A stretch of 38,965 bases of DNA from Rhodocyclaceae bacterium UBA6160 (GTDB taxonomy: Bacteria > Pseudomonadota > Gammaproteobacteria > Burkholderiales > Rhodocyclaceae): positions 1-38,965 of the forward strand of contig DIUK01000028.1 in the NCBI GenBank assembly GCA_002422995.1, in the 5' to 3' direction. The notes under the pieces are model-generated. The model made no database searches. It saw nothing but the letters and a program-made list of their open reading frames with translations, and had not been told where the DNA came from. Below are positions 22,530 through 31,072 of the stretch, one piece after another; the stretch's first letter is position 1; each line of letters begins with the position of its first letter. The translations under genes and the position numbers were made by a program.

Positions 22530-23171
22530 CTAATCTACGAGCCCATTTTCCAGGCCATAACGGATGATCTCAGCGGTACTCTTAAGGCCCATTTTTTCAA
22601 GTAGTCGCGCGCGGTACGTGCTGACGGTCGCAACGCCCAGGTTGAGATTCTCAGCGATCTGCGTCAGCGTGTTACCCGTTGATATCATCACCAGTACCTG
22701 ATATTCGCGATCAGTAATGCGTTCATGCGGCAGTTTATCGGTGTCGTCCGAGAGTGCTTCAATCAATTGTTGGGCAACAGCCGTGCTGACATATTTTTTG
22801 CCCCCAGCCACTTGGCGAATGGCGGTGACCAGTTGCTCTGGTGCGCTCTGTTTGGTGAGGTAGCCTGCAGCGCCCGCCTTGAGAGCGCGCACGGCATATT
22901 GTTCTTCAGGATGCATGCTGAGAATAAGAACAGGCAGCCGCGGAAACTCTTTTTTCAACTGCTTGAGGGTATCAATGCCATTGCGATTGGGCATGGAGAC
23001 ATCCAGCAAAAACACATCCCACGGCTGCTGACGGGCAAGCTGCAACGCATCAGCGCCATCATCGGCTTCACCGGTGACAACCAGATCATCGGTTTCTGAA
23101 AGAATCTGCTTGAGACCCTGGCGCACAATGGCATGGTCATCTGCGATGAGGACATGAATTTTGTTAAGCAT
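22530..23171 (-). CDS. NarL/FixJ-family response regulator
   Basis: The DNA-binding partner of the kinase encoded just upstream. The 213 residues form a receiver domain with the acidic pair Asp11-Asp12, phospho-acceptor Asp57 (LLDVSMP) and the conserved Lys in YLTKQS, then a LuxR-type helix-turn-helix (TDREYQVLVMISTGNTLTQIAE, then VATVSTYRARLLEKMGL). The ATG at 23171 overlaps the kinase stop region. NarL-type regulators such as AgmR/ErdR and StyR/TodT control PQQ-alcohol oxidation or styrene/toluene catabolism in pseudomonads. That this one controls the nearby catabolic or quinoprotein operons is an inference from position. Confidence 0.9.
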   Translation of the reverse strand: MLNKIHVLIADDHAIVRQGLKQILSETDDLVVTGEADDGADALQLARQQPWDVFLLDVSMPNRNGIDTLKQLKKEFPRLPVLILSMHPEEQYAVRALKAGAAGYLTKQSAPEQLVTAIRQVAGGKKYVSTAVAQQLIEALSDDTDKLPHERITDREYQVLVMISTGNTLTQIAENLNLGVATVSTYRARLLEKMGLKSTAEIIRYGLENGLVD

Positions 23172-23173
23172 GG

Positions 23174-24757
23174 TCAAAATAACGCGCGTTGCGCTTCTTC
23201 ATCGGCTGGTGGCTCGAGGTCAGTGTGTTCTGGCACGCGTAAGGTCATATGGGTTCCTCCTTGCTCTGCTGCAACTATCACAAAAGACCCCGCGAGGCTG
23301 GATACTCGCTCACGAATGCCGCGTAATCCAAAGGACTTGGGCTTTTGCATATCGGCTTCTGAAATACCACGGCCATTATCGCTGACTTCCAGCACGATGT
23401 TACCGTGTTCACGGTGCAAACGTATAAAGACCTGCGAAGCATTGGCGTGTTTAGCAATATTGGTCAGGGCCTCTTGTGCAATACGGAATAATGCCAGTGA
23501 TGTCGCCAGCGTAGGCTCAGAAATTTCTTCGTCGGACTGCACATGGCAAGGAATGTTGAACCGCTGGGTGAAGTCTTCGGCCTGACATTCAATTGCGGCA
23601 GGCAAGCCAAATTCTTTGAGAATACCGGGGCGCAGTTCGCGCGCCACGCGGCTGGCCGTGCCCATTGCTTGATCTAGCAGGCCTTCAATTGAATATGCCT
23701 TGTCACGCAGATTTTCGGCAGTATCCGGCAGCTTGCTGGCCAACAGCGCAACTTCAATTTTGAGTCGCACCAGAATAGAGCCAAGCTCGTCGTGAATATC
23801 GCGCGAGATGCGTTCACGCTCCTCCTCTTTGATGGCTTCAAGGTGGGACGACAGCTCGGCAAGTTGTTGCCGCGATTTGCGCAGCTGCGCTTCGCTTTCC
23901 TTACTCTGCGTGATATTGGTCGCAATGCCTCGCCATTCGACCGTGTCACGATCCAGGCGATGTGGCATGGAGCGCAGATTAATCCATTTGTGCCGTGTAC
24001 GTCCGCGGGTGCGGCCTTCCCAGTTGAGCAAGGTGCCGTTGGAGGCCGAGTCCTGCAAGGCGCGATGCAAGCTTTTCTTTTCTTCGGCATCGAAGGCATC
24101 AAATAGCCGTGAAGCCGAAGCCAGCAAATCGAGAGGGGTGACACCAAAGAGTTTTTGGCAGCCTTCGCTGGCGTAAAGAAAGCGATAGTCATCTTCTGTT
24201 TTCTGCCGAAGATGAAACAGCATGCCAGGTAAATTAGACGCCAGGCCGCGAAAGCGGGCCTCACTTTCTTTCAGGTTTTCTAACGCGATACGGTGGTCGG
24301 CACGATGACGCGCTTCACGCACTTCCCGCGTGATAGCCAGCACCAGGCGATCGAGCTGATGGCTATCAACCACATCACGAACACCGTCGCGCAAGGCTTG
24401 CTGTGTATCGGATGAGGTCACCGGGTGGGTGAGCAAAATCAACGGTAAATCAAGTGCGAGTTGTTCGATTCGATTGAGCACGTCGGCGAGTGGTAGCGGT
24501 ACCTGGTCAGGCATGTAGATCACTGCATCCCATGGTTTCTGTGTTAACGCATCATGCAAGTGACTAAGCGAGGCGACAGGATGCAGAACAACCGATGTTC
24601 CTGATGTGCTAAATGTCAGGCGTAATTGCGCAGCCGAATTATCTGTCGCGGAGATCAATAGCAGCTGCAACGCCTGTGTCGCGTCTGGCGCGACATTCGC
24701 AGCAACCTTCTGTAAGGTGTCTGAAAGCATTTCAGCAGAGGTAGATAGGGCAGGCAT
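23174..24757 (-). CDS. Soluble sensor histidine kinase (pseudo-receiver, PAS, HisKA_3)
   Basis: A 527-residue kinase with no membrane segment, so it senses a cytoplasmic signal. Domains: a receiver-like domain (about 28-148) in which the phospho-acceptor position reads DAVIYMP, with no Asp; a PAS domain (about 165-290); the dimerisation helix with His322 in ERISRDIHDELG, typical of NarX/DesK-type HisKA_3 kinases; and the ATPase domain with EALTNIAKHANAS (N-box), DNGRGI and FGLRGIRERV. It is the partner of the response regulator 2 bp downstream. I took the ATG at 24757 over a TTG at 24811 because the latter would start close to the divergent tRNA promoter. The effector may be an aromatic compound or redox state. 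Confidence 0.88.
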   Translation of the reverse strand: MPALSTSAEMLSDTLQKVAANVAPDATQALQLLLISATDNSAAQLRLTFSTSGTSVVLHPVASLSHLHDALTQKPWDAVIYMPDQVPLPLADVLNRIEQLALDLPLILLTHPVTSSDTQQALRDGVRDVVDSHQLDRLVLAITREVREARHRADHRIALENLKESEARFRGLASNLPGMLFHLRQKTEDDYRFLYASEGCQKLFGVTPLDLLASASRLFDAFDAEEKKSLHRALQDSASNGTLLNWEGRTRGRTRHKWINLRSMPHRLDRDTVEWRGIATNITQSKESEAQLRKSRQQLAELSSHLEAIKEEERERISRDIHDELGSILVRLKIEVALLASKLPDTAENLRDKAYSIEGLLDQAMGTASRVARELRPGILKEFGLPAAIECQAEDFTQRFNIPCHVQSDEEISEPTLATSLALFRIAQEALTNIAKHANASQVFIRLHREHGNIVLEVSDNGRGISEADMQKPKSFGLRGIRERVSSLAGSFVIVAAEQGGTHMTLRVPEHTDLEPPADEEAQRALF

Positions 24758-24820
24758 CAAACCGGGTTTCAAATATGAAGAGAGCTTTAAGTTTATAGCG
24801 ATTCTTATCAATAGCTACGC

Positions 24821-24826
24821 TATAAT
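24821..24826 (+). promoter_or_regulatory. -10 box of the tRNA-Thr promoter
   Basis: A perfect TATAAT lies 10 bp before the mature tRNA, which gives a transcription start only a few bases upstream of it. No consensus -35 is seen at 16-18 bp. Confidence 0.5.
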
Positions 24827-24835
24827 TTGCACCAT

Positions 24836-24912
24836 GCCGGCATAGCTCAGCTTGGTAGAGCAACCGCCTTGTAAGCGGTAGGTCGTCTGTTCGATTCAGA
24901 CTGTCGGCACCA
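24836..24912 (+). tRNA. tRNA-Thr (anticodon UGU)
   Basis: The 77-nt cloverleaf is complete. Acceptor arms GCCGGCA and TGTCGGC pair with one G-U. The D-arm is GCTC/GAGC, the anticodon arm ACCGC/GCGGT encloses loop CTTGTAA, and the T-arm GTCTG/CAGAC encloses TTCGATT. The anticodon TGT reads ACA (Thr). The discriminator A and the CCA end are encoded. Confidence 0.95.
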
Positions 24913-24951
24913 AAAATCGCTTCATCTAAACGCTATCTGCGCATCTTATCC

Positions 24952-24980
24952 AAGGCCACTTTTAAGTGGCCTTTTGTTTT
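24952..24980 (+). terminator. Rho-independent terminator of tRNA-Thr
   Basis: AAGGCCACTT (24952-24961) and AAGTGGCCTT (24964-24973) form a perfect 10-bp stem, followed by a T-rich tail. Confidence 0.9.
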
Positions 24981-25081
24981 GGGTGCGGCATAAGAGAAAA
25001 GCAGGGTACAGCACTTCACAGCACTACTTTCCAGCAGCGACCCGAACGCTGCGCGGCGTAGTGCCAGCGCCGAGTTTTTGC

Positions 25082-25153
25082 TAATGAGTGAAAGTTCATT
25101 AATACGTTTAAACCTTGTATATTGCATTAGATGCACAGTCCGCAATGGTGCAT
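25082..25153 (+). promoter_or_regulatory. Promoter with two operator-like dyads upstream of bphD
   Basis: TTCATT (25095-25100), a 17-bp spacer and TATATT (25118-25123) form a plausible promoter. TAATGA/TCATTA (25082-25087, 25096-25101) is an inverted repeat that overlaps the -35 box. ATGCAC/GTGCAT (25131-25136, 25148-25153) is a second that would cover the start site. The remaining DNA between the tRNA terminator and bphD shows nothing else. Confidence 0.45.
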
Positions 25154-25212
25154 TCGGGTGGCTTTTCAGTGATCAATGGCGCCTAAATTAATATCTACAT
25201 AAGGAGACAAAC

Positions 25213-26070
25213 GTGGTTGCATTAACCGAAGAATCGACGAGTAAATTCGCAACGATTAACGAAGAAGGTCTGAGTAACTTCAAAATTCATTACAACGAAG
25301 CCGGACAAGGTGAAACCATCGTGATGCTACACGGCGGTGGCCCGGGCGCCAGCGGCTGGAGTAATTACTACAAAAACATTGATGCGTTTGTTGATGCCGG
25401 TTATCACGTCATCCTGATGGATTGTCCCGGCTTTAACAAGTCAGCCGAGAGTGTTCCCGAAGTTCAGCGCGGCTTATTCAATGCGCGCGCTGTCAAAGGG
25501 TTGCTGGATGTTTTGAAGATCAAGAAAACACATTTAATTGGCAACTCCATGGGCGGGGCCACATCACTGAATTTTGCCGTTGAGTTTCCGGACCGTTTGG
25601 ACAAAATGATTTTGATGGGGCCGGGTGGGATGGGGCCCAGCATTGTGCAGCCGAATCCGCAAGAAGGCATCAAAAAGATGTTCAAGCTTTATCACATGCC
25701 AACTTACGAAAATTACGTGGATATGCTGGATGTGTTTGTGTTCGATCCATCTGGGATTACAGAGGAATTGCGACAGCGGCGTTGGGCCAATATTCAGGGC
25801 AATCTACAGCACTTGAAAAACTTTGTCGCCAGCTCAACCAAAGTGCCAATTTCTGCATGGGATATTACGTCTCGTTTAGGTGCTGTCAAAGCAAAAACCC
25901 TTATTACTTGGGGGCGCGATGATCGCTTTGTGCCGATTGATTTGGGTTTGCGCTTGATCAATATTATTCCTGATGCGCAAATGCATATCTTTTCCCGGTG
26001 TGGTCATTGGGCGCAATGGGAACATGCGGATGAATTTAACCGGCTGGTTTTGGCTTTCTTGAAGAACTAG
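25213..26070 (+). CDS. bphD: Meta-cleavage product hydrolase (HOPDA/HMSA hydrolase, BphD type)
   Basis: A cytoplasmic C-C bond hydrolase that cuts the ring-cleavage product of biphenyl-like catechols into an acid and 2-hydroxypenta-2,4-dienoate. The 285 residues have the BphD catalytic triad at the same numbers as the Burkholderia LB400 enzyme: Ser112 (GNSMGG), Asp237 (GRDDRFVP) and His265 (CGHWAQWEH), with the oxyanion motif HGGGPGA (40-46). The N-terminus (VALTEESTSKFATINEEG) is also BphD-like. The GTG start has AAGGAG exactly 6 nt upstream. It is a single-gene unit between the tRNA terminator and its own terminator, 23 kb from the extradiol dioxygenase gene. XylF-type or HsaD-type activity on alkylated substrates is possible. 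Confidence 0.88.
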   Translation: MVALTEESTSKFATINEEGLSNFKIHYNEAGQGETIVMLHGGGPGASGWSNYYKNIDAFVDAGYHVILMDCPGFNKSAESVPEVQRGLFNARAVKGLLDVLKIKKTHLIGNSMGGATSLNFAVEFPDRLDKMILMGPGGMGPSIVQPNPQEGIKKMFKLYHMPTYENYVDMLDVFVFDPSGITEELRQRRWANIQGNLQHLKNFVASSTKVPISAWDITSRLGAVKAKTLITWGRDDRFVPIDLGLRLINIIPDAQMHIFSRCGHWAQWEHADEFNRLVLAFLKN

Positions 26071-26130
26071 TCGGTTCATTCGGCTGCAGCAATTTTTTCT
26101 CTATTTGCTAGTTGCTACAAACGAAAAAGT

Positions 26131-26165
26131 AAAGCCCCCGCAAACTTTATGCTTGCGGGGGCTTT
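26131..26165 (+). terminator. Strong bidirectional terminator after bphD
   Basis: AAAGCCCCCGCAA (26131-26143) and TTGCGGGGGCTTT (26153-26165) form a perfect 13-bp stem with a 9-nt loop. Confidence 0.92.
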
Positions 26166-26244
26166 ATTGATTCTTTCCTATAAATTTGGCAAGAATTCAC
26201 CGTGAACTTTAAGACGTGATATGAACCTATATCTCATAAGGACA

Positions 26245-26779
26245 ATGACGAAAGAGAGACATCCCGAAAAGCGAAAGCAGGTCATCCTCCTCTCCCGCAA
26301 GGGGATACCGGTGATGCAAATTGTTGAGCACAGCGGCCTGAGTTGGTATGCCGTGAATGCAGCGATCAAGCGCTACCTTGCAGAAATCGCTAGCGCACCC
26401 AAGCCCGCTGCACGTGGCAGGAAAGCGGGCAGTGGTCAGCTCTTGAGTGAAAAGCAAGAAGCGACCCTACGGCAAATCATCTGCGGCAAGCGACCGGAAC
26501 CAGGGAAGAGGGAGTTTGCGCTGTGGAACTGAGTCGGCGTTATGCAACGGATCGAACCTGACTGCGACATCAAGCTGTCGGTGCGCAACGACAGCCCGGA
26601 ACTTAACCCGGGAAAGGTTCAATACCAAGCTGAAACAGGCGATCTACATCAGAGTTCCGGTATACACCAAAGTCAAATTGAAAGTGGTAGCAACTGCGTA
26701 CATGCAGTCGCTTGAAAAATCATCCAGCCGGATGCAAAACCGGGTGCAAAAACTCTTCCGAGATGCGCGTGTGAAATAG
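26245..26779 (+). pseudogene. IS630-family transposase remnant with internal deletion and frameshift
   Basis: The N-terminal 96 residues (MTKERHPEKRKQVILLSRKG, then helix-turn-helix SWYAVNAAIKRYLAE and LLSEKQEATLRQIICGKRPE) match the start of IS630-type transposases and run to a stop at 26532. The following DNA holds SPELNPG (the conserved PELNP of the DDE domain) in one frame, then ERFNTKLKQAIYIRVP and a C-terminal RVQKLFRDARVK in another, ending at 26779. About 150 residues of the catalytic core, including two of the acidic residues, are missing. The element is dead. A hairpin, AGCCAGC with GCTGGCT (26778-26807), follows it. It marks the border between accessory genes and core genome. Confidence 0.8.
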
Positions 26780-26875
26780 CCAGCCTGATTCATGGATCAA
26801 GCTGGCTGGATCAATACGTTATTGATGAGAGGGTTGATGATGCTGCGGAATTTTTTAAGCTTTGTTCAACCTGTT

Positions 26876-27301
26876 TCAGCCTCGGGTATTCGGGTTTGCC
26901 GGTGTGCTCAAGTCGGCGAGCTCTACTTTGACCGCAGGTTGCCAACCAGGTTTTCTGTGTTCTGCAACAACGGTAGTAAATACCCCGCCACGCACGTAAA
27001 AGCGTGCAGTTAAACGCATATAGCGGGGGTTGGTGGCGATTGAGAGATCATCCAGGATGCGGTTGGTGACATCTTCATGGAAATGTCCTTCCTCTCGAAA
27101 GCTCCACATGTATAGTTTCAGGCTCTTAAGCTCGACGCAAACGGCGTCAGCAATGTAATCTAATGTGAGAGTTGCAAAATCGGGCTGGCCAGTTTTTGGG
27201 CAAAGACAGGTAAATTCAGGGATCTCCATATGAATCTGGTAATCCCGATGTGGTGCCGGGTTAGGGAAGGTTTCAAGTGTTTTGGTTGGTTGGCTGGTCA
27301 T
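26876..27301 (-). CDS. queF: NADPH-dependent 7-cyano-7-deazaguanine (preQ0) reductase
   Basis: QueF reduces the nitrile of preQ0 to the amine of preQ1, a step of queuosine tRNA modification. The 141 residues match the short, single-domain type. The catalytic Cys34 lies in EFTCLCPKTGQPDF with Asp41 following, and ELKSLKLYMWSFRE (57-70) is the NADPH and substrate motif. On the minus strand a TATAAT (27339-27334) is a possible -10 box. It is divergent from smc. It is the first core gene after the IS remnant. Confidence 0.92.
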   Translation of the reverse strand: MTSQPTKTLETFPNPAPHRDYQIHMEIPEFTCLCPKTGQPDFATLTLDYIADAVCVELKSLKLYMWSFREEGHFHEDVTNRILDDLSIATNPRYMRLTARFYVRGGVFTTVVAEHRKPGWQPAVKVELADLSTPANPNTRG

Positions 27302-27496
27302 AAGGCGGGTCGCTTAGCGTGGGCGTCTGACAGATTATAATGAGCTGCATGCGCTTTGGCTTTACTTTAGTTTATCTTGAGCGCGTGAGTCTCACTAACC
27401 AAAATGAATGAGCAAAGTTTCAATCAAAAATGCAAGCAACATGACTCTCTCCACATTTATTGCTACATCTTTTTGAATTTCTGACTTTTATATCCT

Positions 27497-30400
27497 GTGC
27501 GTTTAATTAAACTCAAAATCGCCGGTTTCAAATCTTTTGTTGAGCCAACAGTTGTACTGTTCCCTAGCCAATTAGCAGGGGTGGTTGGTCCTAATGGTTG
27601 CGGTAAATCAAACATTATTGATGCGGTACGTTGGGTGTTGGGTGAGTCGAAAGCGTCAGAATTACGCGGAGAATCGATTCAAGATGTGATTTTCAAAGGT
27701 TCGGGGCATCGCAAACCGGTGAGTCGGGCCAGCGTTGAATTATTTTTCGATAACGGGCAAGGTCGCGCGTCTGGGCAATGGTCGCAATATGCCGAAATTA
27801 CGGTCAAGCGAGTGCTCGACCGCGAGGGCAATTCAAGCTATTACATCAATAATCTGCATGTGCGCCGACGGGATATGATTGATCTTTTCCTGGGGACGGG
27901 TTTAGGTCCGAGGGCTTATGCCATTATTGGTCAGGGCATGATCTCGCGCATTGTTGAGGCTAAGCCGGATGAACTGCGCTTCTTCCTGGAAGAGGCAGCA
28001 GGGGTGACTAAATATAAAGAACGGCGCAAAGAGACGGAGAACCGTTTGGAGGATGCGCGTGAAAACCTTGCTCGCGTGGATGATATTTGCAACGAGTTAG
28101 AAAGCCAGGTGACTCGGTTGCAGGCGCAAGCAGAAGTGGCCAAGGAATATCAAGGGCTACATGAGCAAATAGGGTTTAAGCAGTCGGTGCTGTGGTTGAA
28201 GAAACGCAATGATGCACGCCGGGATGCACTTGTTTTAGCGCAACAAGTGAGTGAATCCACAACTCAGGTGATGAGCCAAACTACCGCGTTGCGTCATATT
28301 GAAGCGCAGGTGGAACAAGCGCGTGAAGCACATTTCACAGCGTCTGATTTACTGCATGCGACGCAAGCTGAAATGTATGCTGCGAATGGTGAAGTTTCTC
28401 GCTTGGAAGCTGAGCTTACGCATGTGCGTGATGCGCGCACGCGCTTGGAGTCTCGCTTGGCACAATTAGCAAGCGAAGATACTCACTGGACAGCGCAAAA
28501 TACCCAATTGATTGAAGAGCAAATTCGCTGGGCAGCGCTATTGGACAATGCGCGTAATCGATTGGCGATTGCGACGGATGAGCATGCATTGGCTGTTGAG
28601 CGCTTGACGAGCGCAGAAGAGGCGGTGCGTGCTGTAGGTCATGAAGTAGCAGCAGCACGTCGTGAGCAAAACCAGTTTGAGCAAGCGCAGCGTTTGGCTG
28701 AGGCCGATCGTGGACATGCGCAGCGTGCGCTGGAGAATTTAACGCAGCGTCGGACGCGATTGGATCAGGACCGTGCCGCGCTTGGTGCGCCTGATTCTGC
28801 ACAACTGGCAGCAGCAGAAATAGAAGAGGCACGCAGCCAGGAGTCGTTAAGTCTGGCTCAGGCGGCGTTGCATGAATCGCAAATGGCTATACCAGCGGCG
28901 GAGACGGCAGTGCGTAGTGCGCGCGAAACCTTGCAGCTAGCACATAGGCAATTGACAGAAAGTCGTGCACAACATGGTGCATTGGTGCAATTGCAAGCAA
29001 AGGTTGCACAGCGTGGCGACATTGGCCCATGGCTTGATGCGCGCGGTTTGGCTCAGGCCAAACCATTATGGCAGTCGATTCAGGTAAACAAAGGCTGGGA
29101 AACTGCGGTTGAAGCGGTGCTGCGTGAAAATTTTACGGCACTTGCTGCGGACGCTACAACCCTGCGCGCGGCCTTGGAAAATTCCCCGCCGGTAATTTTG
29201 GCGCTGGCATATGTTGATGGTCAGGGTGTTGCGCAACAGACGCCGCTAGCAAATCCAAACCAAGTGTCTGACGTGTCCGCAGAGTCTTTACGTGCGCAAG
29301 TGCAGTGTGATGATGCGCGTTGGTCTGCTGTGCTTGATGAGTGGTTAGGCCACGTCATGATAACGGATGACTTGCCGGGCAAGTTAAGCGGGCAGTTTGC
29401 CGTCGATACCCCGAGGATGGGTGCCCCCCGTGTTTATGTCTCCCGTGCTGGGCATTTGCTGACAGCTAGTGGTATCACGCTTTATGTACCTGATGCAAAA
29501 ACGCATGGCGTGATTGAGCGGCAGCGTGAGATTGATGAACTCGCCGAACTGATGGATGCGCGCAGTCTGGCTGAGCAGGTCGCGCGTGAAGCGCAACAGC
29601 TGGCAGAACAGCATCTGGCTGAGTTGCAATCACAACTTGCCACTGCCCGCCGAGCGGTACAGGAAGCGCAACAGGCAATGCATGTTGCGCAAGTGACCGC
29701 ATTGAAATTGAATCAAGCGCAAGCCAGGTTTGATGAGCGTTCAGCGCAAATTGATCACGATCTGCTTGAGCTGGCGCGTCAGCAAACAACGGAAGAGACA
29801 CGCTTGGCTCGTGCTGAGCTGGAGTCTCGGCAGCAGCAGGAGCGGCTGGATATCATGCGCGAGCAGCTCGATCAGTTGTTTGAGGCACAACGCCAAAAAG
29901 ATGCAGCGTTGCGTGATGCACGTCAGCTGGAAACACAACTGGCGCGTGAAGTCCAGGAAGCCAACTTTTCTGAGCGTGAATGTTTATCTAAATTAGATGA
30001 CAATACACGCGCCACAACAACAGCCGCTAGCCAGCTGGCGAGAGTTTCAGCGGAAATGCGCGGTGCTACCACTGAGCTTGCGAGTATTAGCGATGAAATT
30101 TTACAAGCGCAGTTACATCATGCCCTGGACAATAAGCGTGTTAAAGAGTCGGCGCTGGCAGAACGGCGTGATGCGCTGGAAACCGCAGCAGCTGCATTGC
30201 GTGGGCTGGATGAGCAGCGCTTGAAGCTGGAACAAGGGATTGCACCGCTCAATGAGCGTATCAACCAGCTTAAACTTAAAGCACAAGCGGCAGAAATGAG
30301 CGAAGCGCAGTTTCAGGAACGGTTGACGGAAATTAATTTGCTTACTGAAGCCGATGAGGCGCCCTTCATTGATGCTTTGGCTGCAAGCCCTAAAGATAGT

Positions 30401-31072
30401 GTGCTGCAAAGTGAAATCACGCGACTTACGCAAGCGCTTGAGGCGTTAGGGCCGGTTAACCTGGCGGCTTTGGAGGAGTTAACGACTGCCGCGCAGCGCA
30501 AAGAATTTTTAGATGAGCAATCGGCTGATTTAACTAGCGCAATTAATACGCTGGAAGATGCGATTCGACGTATTGACCGCGACACGAGAGAGCAGCTGCA
30601 AGAAACATACAACATTGTGAATGCGCAATTTGGTACGCTGTTTCCACAGCTCTTTGGTGGTGGTGAAGCACGCTTGATTCTGACCGGAGATGAGATTCTG
30701 GATGCCGGTATTCAAATCATGGCACAACCGCCTGGCAAGAAAAATTCAACCATACATTTGCTTTCTGGTGGCGAGAAGGCGCTAACAGCCATTGCGCTGG
30801 TTTTTGCGATGTTCCAGTTGAATCCGGCACCGTTTTGCATGCTCGACGAAGTCGATGCGCCGCTGGATGATTCAAACACGGTACGTTTTTGCGAGATGGT
30901 TAAGCGCATGTCAGTCCAAACCCAGTTTATATTTATTTCGCATAACAAGATTGCGATGGAAATGGCTCAGCAATTAATTGGCGTCACCATGCAGGAACAA
31001 GGGGTATCACGCGTTGTCGAAGTCGACATCAGCGAGGCGCTACGCCTTGCAGATGAACAAAAGGTGGCATAA
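27497..31072 (+). CDS. smc: Chromosome segregation protein SMC
   Basis: The ATPase of the bacterial condensin, which compacts and separates chromosomes together with ScpA and ScpB. The 1191 residues show the full layout: N-terminal head with Walker A GPNGCGKSN (31-39), coiled coil (about 165-490), hinge (about 495-670), return coiled coil (about 675-1030) and C-terminal head with signature LSGGEKALTAIAL and Walker B CMLDEVDAPLDD. The start is GTG in CTGTGCGTTT with no clear ribosome-binding site, but the first residues (RLIKLKIAGFKSF) are the standard SMC beginning. It is directly followed, with no gap, by the zipA-like gene. The order smc-zipA-ligA is known from betaproteobacteria. Confidence 0.95.
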   Translation: MRLIKLKIAGFKSFVEPTVVLFPSQLAGVVGPNGCGKSNIIDAVRWVLGESKASELRGESIQDVIFKGSGHRKPVSRASVELFFDNGQGRASGQWSQYAEITVKRVLDREGNSSYYINNLHVRRRDMIDLFLGTGLGPRAYAIIGQGMISRIVEAKPDELRFFLEEAAGVTKYKERRKETENRLEDARENLARVDDICNELESQVTRLQAQAEVAKEYQGLHEQIGFKQSVLWLKKRNDARRDALVLAQQVSESTTQVMSQTTALRHIEAQVEQAREAHFTASDLLHATQAEMYAANGEVSRLEAELTHVRDARTRLESRLAQLASEDTHWTAQNTQLIEEQIRWAALLDNARNRLAIATDEHALAVERLTSAEEAVRAVGHEVAAARREQNQFEQAQRLAEADRGHAQRALENLTQRRTRLDQDRAALGAPDSAQLAAAEIEEARSQESLSLAQAALHESQMAIPAAETAVRSARETLQLAHRQLTESRAQHGALVQLQAKVAQRGDIGPWLDARGLAQAKPLWQSIQVNKGWETAVEAVLRENFTALAADATTLRAALENSPPVILALAYVDGQGVAQQTPLANPNQVSDVSAESLRAQVQCDDARWSAVLDEWLGHVMITDDLPGKLSGQFAVDTPRMGAPRVYVSRAGHLLTASGITLYVPDAKTHGVIERQREIDELAELMDARSLAEQVAREAQQLAEQHLAELQSQLATARRAVQEAQQAMHVAQVTALKLNQAQARFDERSAQIDHDLLELARQQTTEETRLARAELESRQQQERLDIMREQLDQLFEAQRQKDAALRDARQLETQLAREVQEANFSERECLSKLDDNTRATTTAASQLARVSAEMRGATTELASISDEILQAQLHHALDNKRVKESALAERRDALETAAAALRGLDEQRLKLEQGIAPLNERINQLKLKAQAAEMSEAQFQERLTEINLLTEADEAPFIDALAASPKDSVLQSEITRLTQALEALGPVNLAALEELTTAAQRKEFLDEQSADLTSAINTLEDAIRRIDRDTREQLQETYNIVNAQFGTLFPQLFGGGEARLILTGDEILDAGIQIMAQPPGKKNSTIHLLSGGEKALTAIALVFAMFQLNPAPFCMLDEVDAPLDDSNTVRFCEMVKRMSVQTQFIFISHNKIAMEMAQQLIGVTMQEQGVSRVVEVDISEALRLADEQKVA

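Noticed and set aside
24880..24912. tRNA-Thr 3' end as an integration (att) site
   Set aside because: No direct repeat of the tRNA end was found elsewhere in the window and no integrase gene is present.
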